Positions 51,424-60,965 of a stretch of DNA of 64,000 nt are shown piece after piece. The stretch lies in contig NZ_AJZD02000313.1 in NCBI RefSeq assembly GCF_000272105.2, positions 1 through 64,000 of the forward strand, written 5' to 3'. Position numbers and translations under genes: made by a program. Positions within the stretch are counted from its first letter, which is position 1. Every line of letters begins with the position of its first letter. The notes beneath the pieces were generated by a model. That model was not told where the DNA came from, ran no database searches, and saw only the letters and a program-made list of their open reading frames with translations. This DNA is from Vibrio splendidus 12E03. Lineage in GTDB: Bacteria; Pseudomonadota; Gammaproteobacteria; Enterobacterales; Vibrionaceae.

Positions 51424-53046
51424 ATGCGCTCAACAATCACCTTTAAAATCCTAGTGGCCCTCGCCATCGTGTTCACCTTTTTGCTGGCAATATCGACCTA
51501 TTTCCAATATTCGCAACAAAAGCAACTTGTAAACTCAGTGTTAAGTGAGCAGCTTCACGACAAAGCAAGTAACTACTTCGATAGCCTCAACATGATGATG
51601 CTCACCGGCACCATGGCACAAAAAGAGACCCTTCGTCAGAAAGCACTGGCTCAAGAAGGCATTGAAGACGTTCGTGTTTTACGCGCCGACGCTGTCAGCA
51701 AGTTATACGGCCCAGGTGATGACAACCAAACACCGGTTGACGATATTGATAAACGAGCGCTAGCGGGCGAAACCGTTATCGAACCTTTTTCTGCTGATTG
51801 GGGCAAAGGCTTGGTTATTGCTCTGCCAATGAAGTCGAGTGAAGATTACCGAGGAACCAATTGTGTCGCCTGTCATATGGCACCAGAGGGTAAAGTCTTG
51901 GGTGCGATTCGCCTCGAATATAACCTCAACCATGTTAACTCGTTGATCAACACTCAAACCATGGCTGCTATTGGCATTATGGCAGTGATCTCGTTTGCCG
52001 GATTTGTCCTTACGATGGGATTAATTCGTAAGATTATCGTGCGCCCGCTGCAACAGACTTCTCGCTTTATGACCCAAGTCAGCGACGATAAAAACCTATC
52101 CACTCGCCTGCCGGAACAAAGCAAGGATGAGATTGGCACGCTGGCTAACTCCATCAACTCGTTCATGGGAACCGTATCTGACAGCTTAGAAAAGGTACAA
52201 AGCACCTCGCACAAGTTAAATGCCTCGGCAAACCAACTGACTAGCGTCGCGCAAATTACCGAGCAAGCCGCCAGCGACCAGCAAAGCGAAACCGCAGAAG
52301 TGCAACACAATATCGAAGGGATACAGGCGCAACAAGTCAATGTAGAACAAGCCACTTTAACCGCTTCAGAACTAATCAATCACACCGCCGATGTAGCGTG
52401 TAAGAGTGCTAACCAAGCTCATGATGCAAGCAGTGAAATAAAGAACCTAGTCAGCAGCATAGAAGAAGTGAAACACAAAATCCTGACACTCAATGAGCAA
52501 ACCGGAGAGGTCTCTTCAATATTGAGTGTGATTCGTGGTATTGCTGACCAAACCAATCTTCTGGCCTTGAATGCAGCGATTGAAGCGGCGCGAGCGGGAG
52601 AACAAGGCCGAGGCTTTGCGGTAGTCGCAGATGAAGTTCGCCACCTTGCATCGCGAACCGCTGAAGCAACAGGCAGCATTGAGTCAATCATTCATCAATT
52701 CCAACAAGGCAGCGAAGAGTCGCTGACATCTGCCGATCGCGTTTGCGAACAAGCCCATCAAAGCTCAACCGATATCGACGCACTGTCCGTTGAAATGAAT
52801 GGTGTCGTTGAAGAGATGAAACAAGTACTGGCTCATGCGAAAAATATTCAACAACAGACGCAATCCACTACACACGCGACCGAAGATGTTCAACAAAAGG
52901 TTGAGACCATCACTTCTCACGCCGACAACACATCGCAGTCTGCGGCTGAGACTCGTGGAATCAGTAATGATTTAGAAGAGCTGTCTGATCACCTTGAGTC
53001 ACTGATTAATCAGTTCACTTTGTCGAGTACAAAGAAGAAGTCATAG
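51424..53046 (+). CDS. methyl-accepting chemotaxis protein with c-type haem motif
   Basis: 540-residue chemoreceptor. Membrane helices at about 8-28 and 180-202 bracket a periplasmic domain with a CxxCH haem-attachment motif (C147, C150, H151 in TNCVACHMAPEG). HAMP follows (about 203-255) and the signalling hairpin tip is conserved (TNLLALNAAIEAARAGEQGR, then VVADEVRHLASRTAEAT), with the flanking helical bundle. No CheB/CheR pentapeptide is present at the C-terminus. The periplasmic haem suggests sensing of redox, oxygen or NO through a cytochrome-like site. Monocistronic, with a terminator 12 bases after the stop. Confidence 0.9.
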   Translation: MRSTITFKILVALAIVFTFLLAISTYFQYSQQKQLVNSVLSEQLHDKASNYFDSLNMMMLTGTMAQKETLRQKALAQEGIEDVRVLRADAVSKLYGPGDDNQTPVDDIDKRALAGETVIEPFSADWGKGLVIALPMKSSEDYRGTNCVACHMAPEGKVLGAIRLEYNLNHVNSLINTQTMAAIGIMAVISFAGFVLTMGLIRKIIVRPLQQTSRFMTQVSDDKNLSTRLPEQSKDEIGTLANSINSFMGTVSDSLEKVQSTSHKLNASANQLTSVAQITEQAASDQQSETAEVQHNIEGIQAQQVNVEQATLTASELINHTADVACKSANQAHDASSEIKNLVSSIEEVKHKILTLNEQTGEVSSILSVIRGIADQTNLLALNAAIEAARAGEQGRGFAVVADEVRHLASRTAEATGSIESIIHQFQQGSEESLTSADRVCEQAHQSSTDIDALSVEMNGVVEEMKQVLAHAKNIQQQTQSTTHATEDVQQKVETITSHADNTSQSAAETRGISNDLEELSDHLESLINQFTLSSTKKKS

Positions 53047-53056
53047 ATCGCCAACA

Positions 53057-53086
53057 AAAAAGCGCTCAACAATGAGCGCTTTATCT
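53057..53086. terminator. bidirectional intrinsic terminator
   Basis: AAAGCGCTCA-ACAA-TGAGCGCTTT, with A- and T-rich flanks. It ends the chemoreceptor transcript and the converging SulP transcript. Confidence 0.85.
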
Positions 53087-53132
53087 TCCTAGCAATGTCT
53101 AGTTCAGGCTTTCAAAGAACCTTAGACAATGA

Positions 53133-54623
53133 TTAGTGCGTAATGGAAACCGCGGTTAAGTCTTTATGCTTGTGATACATCGCGTGTTTGAATATGAGAT
53201 TCGCACTCACAGTATCCATTCCGGAAACCTCCACATAAGCTCCCTTTTTACGGAACTTAAACACGACCTTATCAAGCGCCTCTACCGATGTATTATCGAG
53301 AAACGATGCATCAGATATGTCGATGGTCACTAAAGAGGTCGCGTTGTCGTAATCGAATAGGTCAACAAACGCATCTGAAGACGCAAAAAATACATGCCCT
53401 TTTACTCGGTGAATGGTGTGCATTTCGTTGGTCACCACTTCATCTGATATAAAGACCATAGACTTGCTAACATGCGCATAAAATAACGCAGACAGAATCA
53501 CGCCCACCGCCACACCTATCGCTAAGTTATGAGTAAACACCACCACCGCCACGGTTGCCAACATGGTTACATTGGTTGGCAGTGTATGGTCTTTAAGCTC
53601 AACAACAGAACGCCATAAGAATGTGCCGATAGAAACCATGATCATCACAGACACTAACGCCGCCATCGGTATCAGCTTCAACCAATCAGAAACAAACACC
53701 ACCATTAGCAGTAAAACCACCCCAGCGATCATACTGGACAATCGGGTTAAGCCACCTGATTTGATGTTAATGATCGACTGACCGATCATTGCGCAGCCCG
53801 CCATTCCACCAAAAAGGGAAGCCACGATGTTCGCAACGCCCTGCCCTTTACATTCATTGTTTTTATTACTTTCAGTATCGGTCAGATCATCGACTATGGT
53901 TGCTGTCATCAAGGATTCCAACAAGCCAACTAGAGATAGAGCAATCGAATATGGAAGGATGGTTGCGAGCGTATCAAACGTGAATGGAATATTAGGAATC
54001 AAGAACACAGGCAGTGAATCCGGAAGCTTGCCCATGTCGCCAATCGTTCTCACATCTAATCCGAACAACAAACTAATGATTGTCAGGGTGACAATAGCGA
54101 CCAGTGGAGAAGGTATCGTGCGACCAAACTTTGGAAAATAAGGAAGCAGATAAATGATCACCAAACCCAAAGCGACTAATACGTAAACACTTGAAGGGAC
54201 ATTGATCAATTCAGGGAGCTGGGCCATGAAGATTAGGATGGCGAGCGCGTTAACAAATCCAGTAATCACCGATTTGGAAACGAAATTCATCAGGTTACCA
54301 AGCTTGAGATACCCAGCCGCGATTTGAATGACGCCAGCTAGGAATGAAGCTGCGAGTAGGTACTCTAGTCCGTGCTCTCTCACTAATGTGACCATTAACA
54401 GCGCCATAGCGCCTGTTGCACCGGAAATCATCCCCGGACGACTGCCAACCAAAGCGGTGACAACACAGATACAAAAAGATGCATAGAGCCCTACCTTAGG
54501 GTCGACGCCTGCGATAATTGAAAATGCGATGGCTTCAGGGATCAATGCGAGTGCAACCACAATCCCAGATAATGAATCTCCTTTAACGTTTGATAACCAG
54601 TGTTTTTTTAAATAATTAAGCAT
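53133..54623 (-). CDS. SulP-family anion permease with STAS domain
   Basis: 496-residue inner-membrane transporter. The SulP core begins DSLSGIVVALALIPEAIAFS and contains the repeat-symmetry helices with GLYASFCICVVTALVGSRPG. The STAS domain (about 400-490, with SLVTIDISDASFLDNTSVEAL, the DxxxxDSSG-like site lacking the Ser) closes the protein. SulP proteins carry sulphate, bicarbonate or dicarboxylates; the nearest-looking members are SulP of marine bacteria annotated for sulphate or as BicA-like bicarbonate carriers. Monocistronic, divergent from asnS. Confidence 0.88.
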   Translation of the reverse strand: MLNYLKKHWLSNVKGDSLSGIVVALALIPEAIAFSIIAGVDPKVGLYASFCICVVTALVGSRPGMISGATGAMALLMVTLVREHGLEYLLAASFLAGVIQIAAGYLKLGNLMNFVSKSVITGFVNALAILIFMAQLPELINVPSSVYVLVALGLVIIYLLPYFPKFGRTIPSPLVAIVTLTIISLLFGLDVRTIGDMGKLPDSLPVFLIPNIPFTFDTLATILPYSIALSLVGLLESLMTATIVDDLTDTESNKNNECKGQGVANIVASLFGGMAGCAMIGQSIINIKSGGLTRLSSMIAGVVLLLMVVFVSDWLKLIPMAALVSVMIMVSIGTFLWRSVVELKDHTLPTNVTMLATVAVVVFTHNLAIGVAVGVILSALFYAHVSKSMVFISDEVVTNEMHTIHRVKGHVFFASSDAFVDLFDYDNATSLVTIDISDASFLDNTSVEALDKVVFKFRKKGAYVEVSGMDTVSANLIFKHAMYHKHKDLTAVSITH

Positions 54624-55182
54624 GTAATTCTCTTTTACTTGTACAGCCAGTCCTGCCTTGTTGAGACATAATTTGATCGACTGTTTTTCTTGAATGAGCG
54701 AGCGCTCGAAAAGTGCGGGTGTAGAGAGAATGCAGGGGCTAAGGCGGCGTAATTAACACGTAAATATTAAACTCCTCTTGTTGCTTTAGTGGGAAATTAA
54801 GAAAGTGATCAAGTCCAATATGACTGAATCCGCGCCAATATAGAGCGAGTCTCAACACAATCACACTCCCATTATTGAAAACAAAGGTTTCGATTACGCC
54901 TTGCTCGTTCAACGACTGACATTGGGCTGAAAGGTAAGGTGCAGGCTAAGATCGAACAAAAAACACACCCTCAAACGGTTTTATCGTCAGTAGACACAAT
55001 ATTTCTTTCACCAAGCAAGAATAAAGGTTGAAGCTGTCGGTATGACAGGTAATATGTTCAATCGATTTAAAAAGTTTATACAACTTAATGTTTCGGCTAA
55101 TTATTGTGCAAATGTATGTTTATATGCAGCAATGCCAGAGACTTTGAGTTGAATTTGTCCCTCAATGGAGAATGAAATCAAC
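54624..55182. other. divergent region SulP / asnS
   Basis: 559 bases without a gene. Contains the 10-base palindrome CGAGCGCTCG at 54699 and AT-rich sequence before asnS with a GGAG twelve bases ahead of its ATG. No terminator or repeat was found. Confidence 0.4.
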
Positions 55183-56583
55183 ATGACTTACGCGCCTGTA
55201 ACAGACGTACTTGGCGGCAAGCTAGCGGTAGACAGTGAAGTAACTGTTCGCGGCTGGATCCGTTCACGTCGTGATTCCAAAGCTGGAATCTCTTTCCTTG
55301 CCATTTATGACGGCTCTTGTTTCGACCCGATTCAGGCCGTGGTTCCTAATAATCTTAATAATTACGAAAACGAAGTATTAAAGCTAACGACTGGCTGCTC
55401 TGTTGAAGTAACAGGTAAGATTGTTGAGTCTCCTGCGAAAGGTCAAGACTTCGAACTAGCAGCAACTGACGTTAAAGTTGTAGGCTGGGTTGAAGACGCT
55501 GACACTTACCCAATGGCTAAGACACGTCACTCTATCGAATACCTTCGTGAAGTTGCTCACCTACGTCCACGTACAAACGTGATTGGCGCAGTAGCACGTG
55601 TACGTAACTGTCTATCTCAAGCGATTCACCGTTTCTACCACGAGCAAGGCTTCTTCTGGACTTCTGCTCCGCTTATTACTGCATCTGATGCAGAAGGCGC
55701 AGGTGAAATGTTCCGCGTTTCTACGCTAGACATGGAAAACCTACCACGCACTGAAAAAGGCGACGTAGACTTCAACGAAGATTTCTTCGGTAAAGAGACG
55801 TTCCTAACAGTATCTGGCCAACTTAATGCTGAAGCTTACGCTTGTGCACTAAGCAAGGTTTACACGTTCGGTCCGACGTTCCGTGCTGAAAACTCAAACA
55901 CAAGCCGCCACCTAGCTGAGTTCTGGATGGTTGAGCCTGAAGTTGCGTTTGCAGATCTTAACGATGTAGCGAAACTGGCTGAAGACATGCTTAAGTACGT
56001 TTTCGCTGCTGTTCTTGAAGAGCGCCGCGACGACCTAGAGTTCTTCGCTTCTCGCATCGACAAGCAAGCAATTACTCGTCTAGAGCAATTCGTTGACGCT
56101 GACTTCGCACAAGTTGACTACACTGACGCAATCCAAATCCTACTAGACTCTGGTAAGAAATTTGAGTTTGACGTTGAGTGGGGCATCGACATGTCTTCTG
56201 AGCATGAGCGTTACCTAGCTGAAGAGCACTTTAAAGCGCCTGTTATCGTTAAGAACTACCCGAAAGACATCAAAGCTTTCTACATGCGCTTAAACGACGA
56301 CGGCAAAACAGTTGCAGCAATGGACGTACTTGCACCAGGCATCGGTGAAATCATCGGTGGTGCACAACGTGAAGAGCGTCTAGACATTCTAGACGAGCGT
56401 ATGATTGCTATGGGTATCGACCCTGAGCACATGAGCTGGTACCGCGACCTACGTAAATACGGCACAGTGCCACACGCTGGTTTCGGTCTTGGTTTCGAGC
56501 GTCTAGTATCTTACGTAACAGGTATGGGCAACGTTCGTGACGTGATTCCATTCCCACGTACACCACGCTCTGCAAACTTCTAA
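55183..56583 (+). CDS. asnS: asparagine--tRNA ligase
   Basis: Class IIb synthetase charging tRNA-Asn, 466 residues like E. coli AsnS; the start MTYAPVTDVLGG matches E. coli MSVVPVADVLQG, so an ATG six codons upstream is probably not used. The OB-fold anticodon domain (about 15-115) is followed by the catalytic core with motif 2 (TFRAENSNTSRHLAEFWMVE) and motif 3 (GFGLGFERLVSYVTG). A strong terminator follows. Confidence 0.97.
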   Translation: MTYAPVTDVLGGKLAVDSEVTVRGWIRSRRDSKAGISFLAIYDGSCFDPIQAVVPNNLNNYENEVLKLTTGCSVEVTGKIVESPAKGQDFELAATDVKVVGWVEDADTYPMAKTRHSIEYLREVAHLRPRTNVIGAVARVRNCLSQAIHRFYHEQGFFWTSAPLITASDAEGAGEMFRVSTLDMENLPRTEKGDVDFNEDFFGKETFLTVSGQLNAEAYACALSKVYTFGPTFRAENSNTSRHLAEFWMVEPEVAFADLNDVAKLAEDMLKYVFAAVLEERRDDLEFFASRIDKQAITRLEQFVDADFAQVDYTDAIQILLDSGKKFEFDVEWGIDMSSEHERYLAEEHFKAPVIVKNYPKDIKAFYMRLNDDGKTVAAMDVLAPGIGEIIGGAQREERLDILDERMIAMGIDPEHMSWYRDLRKYGTVPHAGFGLGFERLVSYVTGMGNVRDVIPFPRTPRSANF

Positions 56584-56620
56584 TTCGAAACCTATTCGAT
56601 ATTAAAAGTTAAGAACAAAT

Positions 56621-56651
56621 AAAAACCTCCGCACTTGCGGAGGTTTTTTTA
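56621..56651 (+). terminator. intrinsic terminator after asnS
   Basis: AACCTCCGC-ACTT-GCGGAGGTT followed by seven T. Confidence 0.9.
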
Positions 56652-56717
56652 TGTTCGGAATAAAACGAGACGACGGCTGTTTCTGCGTGCCACCATCTAA
56701 GACTCGTTACTCAAAAG

Positions 56718-56924
56718 CTAATCAACATCTTGGTCGATAGCGTATTTTATTGCGAGACCGCAGATTGCCATCATAACGAATGGGATCGCGGCAGTGGTGT
56801 ATTCTGCCCACGCCATATCAGCGAATGCTTTTGCCAGCAGTACGTGGCCGAGAATAAGCAGAAGCGCACACACAATCGCGACAATAATCAGCTTAACTTC
56901 ATTTCCCATAGTCATTTTCAACAT
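56718..56924 (-). CDS. small two-helix membrane protein
   Basis: 68 residues, unrecognised. Two hydrophobic segments (KLIIVAIVCALLLILGHVLLAK and AAIPFVMMAICGLAIKYAI) and an acidic C-terminus (DQDVD). The ATG has GGAG eight bases ahead, supporting coding. It is alone between asnS and the MocR gene, both in other transcripts. Confidence 0.65.
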   Translation of the reverse strand: MLKMTMGNEVKLIIVAIVCALLLILGHVLLAKAFADMAWAEYTTAAIPFVMMAICGLAIKYAIDQDVD

Positions 56925-57050
56925 AACGGTATCTCCAATATTTGGTCTACCGTTATTGAATCACAACTCTTTGGTCAATTAGGCGTACAGTTACCCCACA
57001 AACAACCCGTACAGTTGGAATGATTGTCTTTTTATGAGGGACTTAAGGTT

Positions 57051-58454
57051 TTACGAGTGCGTAAGTTGATGTGCCAGTTTGCCAAGCCAGATGAGCGCCT
57101 GTTCTTTCTCTTCTGTCAGTTCGTAAGAGAAGTTCAATCGTATCGCGTTATCTACTCTGCCCTGCTCACTGAACAGATCGCCAGATGCGACGCTAATGCC
57201 TTGTTCGATAGCTAGTTGATGAAACTGTTGGCTGTCGAATTTTTCAGAAAAGCGAATCCATATCAAGTAGCCACCAGCCGGTTCTTCAATCTCGATTGAA
57301 TGCGGAAAGTACTGCTTAATGACATCTATAAATCGCTCTTTCCTGACGACAAGGTTTTTACGCAGTTTACGAAGGTGATTGTCGTAGCTTTCATGTGTTA
57401 AGAAATGGGCGACACCAAGTTGAACGGGAGCGCTGCTCGATAACGTAGAAAGAAGCTGTAACTTTTGAATCGCATCGTTAAAACGCGTGTTCACAACCCA
57501 CCCTACTCGATAACCGGGACACAAGCTTTTTGAATACGACCCACAAAGCAAGACGGAATCGGTCTTATCGAAAGCCTTTAATGGCTTCGGCTTGTGCCCT
57601 TCATAATAAAGATCGCCATACACGTCATCTTCAATAATGTAGGTTCCATGCTGTTCTGCAATCTCTACCACACGGCGCTTTGCCTGTTCCGACAAACTGG
57701 TTCCCGTTGGGTTTTGAAAAGTCGTCATCAGCCAACACGCTTTAACATCTTGGTTTTGTAGCGCGTTTTCAAACTGCTCTATATTCAACCCATTGATTGG
57801 GCAAACGTCCACTTCGATAGGGTTAAGCCCTAGCCTCTCGACAGCCTGCAGAGCACCATAAAATGCGGGAGACTCTATCACGACGTTATCACCCGACTTA
57901 GTGACCGTTTGCAGGCTCAAGTTGAGCGCTTCCATAGCACCCGACGTAATCACAATGTCTTGATGATTAACCGTAATGCCTTGTTGCAGATAACGCTGCG
58001 CGATTTGTCTTCTCAAGGACTCACTGCCCGGTGGCAAATTATTGATCACACTCGCGCCAGTCATCTTCCTACCCGCGCTGGCAAGGTTTCGAGTCAAAGT
58101 AGGTAACGGGAAAAGGTCAGGATCGGGGAATGCAGAGCCGAAAGGAATCACTCCTTCAGCTGAACTCGACTTTAAGAAATCAAATAAGCGGTCATTAATG
58201 GCTTTCTTTTCACTAACGAGTGGCTGTGCGTAATCAACGCCGTCCAGCCTTGGCGCTACAAAGTAGCCCGACTGAGGTTTAGCGATGATCCACCCTTCGC
58301 TTTCTAGCAACTGATAGGCTTGTAAGACAGTACTATTGCTGACGTTGTAATTTCGACAACTCATGCGTACCGAAGGGATCTTCTCTCCGGATCGCCACGT
58401 ATTGTTGGCTATCTGAGTTCGAATATCCTTTGCAAGCTCTTCATAACGCGCCAT
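57051..58454 (-). CDS. MocR-type GntR/aminotransferase regulator
   Basis: 467-residue fusion of a GntR winged helix (about 1-70, with WRSGEKIPSVRMSCRNYNVS) and a fold-type I aminotransferase domain (about 100-460). PLP-binding residues are present: the Schiff-base lysine K309 in GSYSKSLCPGYRVGW, the NPTG stretch at about 248-251 and D276 or D277 in IIEDDVYGD. MocR proteins bind PLP or an amine adduct to change DNA contact; targets include pdxST, gabTD and others. Neither is adjacent, so the target is unknown. A perfect CRP site lies about 100 bases from its start on the opposite side. Confidence 0.9.
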   Translation of the reverse strand: MARYEELAKDIRTQIANNTWRSGEKIPSVRMSCRNYNVSNSTVLQAYQLLESEGWIIAKPQSGYFVAPRLDGVDYAQPLVSEKKAINDRLFDFLKSSSAEGVIPFGSAFPDPDLFPLPTLTRNLASAGRKMTGASVINNLPPGSESLRRQIAQRYLQQGITVNHQDIVITSGAMEALNLSLQTVTKSGDNVVIESPAFYGALQAVERLGLNPIEVDVCPINGLNIEQFENALQNQDVKACWLMTTFQNPTGTSLSEQAKRRVVEIAEQHGTYIIEDDVYGDLYYEGHKPKPLKAFDKTDSVLLCGSYSKSLCPGYRVGWVVNTRFNDAIQKLQLLSTLSSSAPVQLGVAHFLTHESYDNHLRKLRKNLVVRKERFIDVIKQYFPHSIEIEEPAGGYLIWIRFSEKFDSQQFHQLAIEQGISVASGDLFSEQGRVDNAIRLNFSYELTEEKEQALIWLGKLAHQLTHS

Positions 58455-58556
58455 CTAATTGTACTACCTAGAGAAATTCTGTGAGCCGGTGATTTTATCA
58501 CTTACGCCAACAACTATTGCTGCTATCCATATGATCGCACCTAATTTCCACAATAG

Positions 58557-58572
58557 TGTGAATTAGTTCACA
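58557..58572. promoter_or_regulatory. perfect CRP consensus site
   Basis: TGTGA-ATTAGT-TCACA has both pentamers exact with the six-base spacer. It lies between the MocR gene (leftward) and the 99-residue gene (rightward), 101 bases before the latter, a distance usual for CRP activation. Cyclic AMP control of one or both is expected. Confidence 0.75.
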
Positions 58573-58672
58573 GATAACTTTGTAAGCTTTGCTAAGTTTG
58601 TACCCAAGGTAGGAACTAAGTTGGCTTTCTACCTCAATAATTTGATGTAACCCAAAAACATGCGAGATAACA

Positions 58673-58972
58673 ATGAAAAAAATAGAAGCAGACCAATTAG
58701 GTTATAAAGGAGAGTCAAACGGTGTTCACAGTTGGACAACACCGAGCGGTCAGCCATATTACTGGCACCCGGATTGGCTCCATATTGCTGAAGATGCGAC
58801 AGGCTCACATCCAAAGCAAAAGATCGATGTCGAACAAGACCAAGCACCAACGGAAAAACACGCGGTGTCTGCTATTCTGAAACACATCAACCAATGGGCT
58901 GCAGACAAACTAGCGTCCCACCCTGAGATTGAAACCGGATCAATCGAAGCTGAAATCAATCTGAAAAAGTAA
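58673..58972 (+). CDS. hypothetical small hydrophilic protein
   Basis: 99 residues, unrecognised. A GAG-based ribosome site precedes the ATG. The N-terminal half (YKGESNGVHSWTTPSGQPYYWHPDWLHIAE) is rich in Trp, His and Tyr and looks like a small folded domain; the second half is helical and acidic. No signal peptide or cysteine. The CRP site upstream and the hairpin downstream argue for a real monocistronic gene. Confidence 0.6.
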   Translation: MKKIEADQLGYKGESNGVHSWTTPSGQPYYWHPDWLHIAEDATGSHPKQKIDVEQDQAPTEKHAVSAILKHINQWAADKLASHPEIETGSIEAEINLKK

Positions 58973-59029
58973 CGGGTTAAAGTAGATAGCGAACTCAATC
59001 ATTTGCGATTCTAACCCAGTACACAGACT

Positions 59030-59060
59030 GAATAGCCTCGAACCTCGACCGAGGCTATTC
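59030..59060. terminator. 11-bp hairpin after the 99-residue gene
   Basis: GAATAGCCTCG and CGAGGCTATTC pair perfectly around a 9-base loop; AAGTATCTT follows, so the U-run is weak. Probably the end of the small gene. Confidence 0.55.
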
Positions 59061-59261
59061 AAGTATCTTCATAAAAATGCTGCAATAACCCCCACCTAGC
59101 TAACAAATCTCTAACACAAACCAGTTTCTTGTATCAATCCACGAAAGCTATCGATAGAATTTCCGGTCTTATTCACGTCAGTTATGCTAATCATTCGCAG
59201 TTCTAAAGTCGTGAATCAATGAATGCGTAAATCTAATAAGAATGAGAACAAAGGCTTATCG

Positions 59262-59918
59262 ATGGATACTTTAAATTACAATCAATCGCTAACGACTAAG
59301 TTATACGTCATTGCTGGCGTGCTGTTTGGCACCTATGGCAGTCGGGTGTGTCCTATGCTCGAGAGCTTAACGACGTTAGAGATTTTCACACAAGTCAGTA
59401 TTGTGTTTGTCTTATTATGGCTCGCGCGTCGTTACCTATTCGCTCAACATACCTTGGTCAAGCAAGGCCGATTCGCGCAACTCGATACCCTGCTATTTTT
59501 TGCTACAAGTGTGCCTTTCGCGCTCTACTACAACTTAAGCTATGAATTCACCATAGATAGTAATTTGAAGGTGCTGTTTGGAATGAGCCTATTCGGCTTC
59601 TTTACCGGAACCATTCTTCAATTGAACGCTAAGCTCAGCCAAATGGATAAAATGGAGACGACTGGACAATTCGACTTCCAACTGGTTGGTGAAAGAAGTT
59701 CACTAGTCAAGCAGATGATAGGCTTGGTTATCGTGCTTCTGGTAACACTGACGACTATGTTGACGATGATTGCTGTCAAAGACATCTTTTGGTTAGAACA
59801 TAACCCTGACCGCTTATTGGATGGCACCGGCAAGATCAGCGTGATCAAAGAGTTTATTTATTTGGCTGTGGTACTGGGTGGCTACGCGATTACCATCATG
59901 ACGCTTGGAGCAAGCTAA
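59262..59918 (+). CDS. N-terminal fragment: membrane sensor of the split HD-GYP protein
   Basis: About 218 residues from the ATG with AAAGG eight bases ahead. Several hydrophobic segments (KLYVIAGVLFGTYGS, IFTQVSIVFVLLWLARRYL, LLFFATSVPFALYYNL, VLFGMSLFGFFTGTIL, MIGLVIVLLVTLTTMLTMIA and a last one at 204-216) point to a six-helix or similar membrane sensor. The frame ends just after the last helix, where HAMP should begin. Confidence 0.75.
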   Translation: MDTLNYNQSLTTKLYVIAGVLFGTYGSRVCPMLESLTTLEIFTQVSIVFVLLWLARRYLFAQHTLVKQGRFAQLDTLLFFATSVPFALYYNLSYEFTIDSNLKVLFGMSLFGFFTGTILQLNAKLSQMDKMETTGQFDFQLVGERSSLVKQMIGLVIVLLVTLTTMLTMIAVKDIFWLEHNPDRLLDGTGKISVIKEFIYLAVVLGGYAITIMTLGAS

Positions 59919-60019
59919 TTAAGCGTATTCTCCTAAGCCAAGAGCACGCATTAAACAAAGTCACCAATGGCGAGCAAGGCGTTCGCTTACCTATTTTCGG
60001 CTACAACGAGCTTGGCTCA

Positions 60020-60763
60020 ATGGCATCTATGACCAATACCATGCTTGATAGCCTCGAAACCGCGCAAAACGAAGTCAAAACCACACGTGACGTGGCCATT
60101 GTGAGCTTATCGGCATTGGCTGAATCTCGAGACAATGAAACGGGTGCTCACATTTTAAGAACTCAAGAGTACGTCAAAGTTCTCGCACAAGAGCTCAGCA
60201 AATCAGAAACCCACTCGAGCTTGTTAACACCAAACTACATCGAGTTGCTCTACAAATCTGCACCTTTGCACGACGTGGGCAAAGTCGGTGTGCCTGATAG
60301 CGTATTATTGAAACCGGGTAAATTGACGGACGAAGAGTTTGAGATAATGAAAGGTCACCCCGCGATTGGGGCTGAAGCGTTATCTATTGCAGAAAAGCAG
60401 TTGGGAAGTAGCTCTTTCTTAAGAGTCGCAAAGGAGATATCTCTGACTCACCACGAGAAATGGAATGGCAGTGGTTATCCTAATCAGTTGTCTGGTGAAG
60501 ATATCCCGTTATCTGGCCGTTTAATGGCATTAGCTGATGTTTATGATGCGCTCATCTCGAAGCGAGTCTACAAGCCAGCCTTTACTCATGAACAAGCTAA
60601 ACAGATCATCTTAGAGGGCAATGGGGCGCATTTTGATCCGCAAGTTGTCCAAGCTTTTCTAGCCGTCGAACAAGCGTTTGTTTCAATTGCCGCGACCTAC
60701 AAAGATGGTAAAAATGTAGCGAGTGAACTCGAGCGCGAAAGCTTTATTGCTCAACCAGCGTAA
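60020..60763 (+). CDS. C-terminal fragment: HD-GYP domain
   Basis: 247 residues from the first ATG, which lies inside the HAMP region. The HD motif (LHDVGKVGVPDS), the HHExxxGxGYP motif (HHEKWNGSGYPNQLSG) and DVYDALISKR are intact, so this part could be a soluble cyclic-di-GMP phosphodiesterase if translated separately. No good ribosome site precedes the ATG. Confidence 0.75.
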   Translation: MASMTNTMLDSLETAQNEVKTTRDVAIVSLSALAESRDNETGAHILRTQEYVKVLAQELSKSETHSSLLTPNYIELLYKSAPLHDVGKVGVPDSVLLKPGKLTDEEFEIMKGHPAIGAEALSIAEKQLGSSSFLRVAKEISLTHHEKWNGSGYPNQLSGEDIPLSGRLMALADVYDALISKRVYKPAFTHEQAKQIILEGNGAHFDPQVVQAFLAVEQAFVSIAATYKDGKNVASELERESFIAQPA

Positions 60764-60892
60764 TCTATTCAAAATCCACTAACTTCTTGCACCCTATAGG
60801 TTAATCCGTAGGGTGTTTTGTTATCAAATACCCTCTTTAGTCAATAAATCTGATTGAAATGGATTTTTTTTGGTCTTTCTGTTCACTTCGTA

Positions 60893-60921
60893 TTGTCTTA
60901 AAAATTCCATACAGGTATAAC
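60893..60921 (+). promoter_or_regulatory. sigma-70 promoter of aspC
   Basis: TTGTCT and TATAAC with a 17-base spacer, 45 bases upstream of the aspC start. Confidence 0.5.
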
Positions 60922-60965
60922 TACCCATAGATACTATCCCCTCTCAATTGACATGGATGAAGATT

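Larger units (their letters stand above)
59262..60763 (+). pseudogene. HD-GYP phosphodiesterase gene split by a one-base frameshift
   Basis: Two reading frames together encode one membrane-HAMP-HD-GYP protein of about 500 residues. Frame one ends ...AITIMTLGAS and stop; reading the other frame from 59906 gives WSKLIKRILLSQEHALNKVT, which is a HAMP segment in continuity. Adding one T after the CTT at 59904-59906 (CTT-TGG-AGC-AAG) restores it exactly. So the gene is inactivated, or a sequencing error or a slippage switch is present. Intact, it would degrade cyclic di-GMP. Confidence 0.85.
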
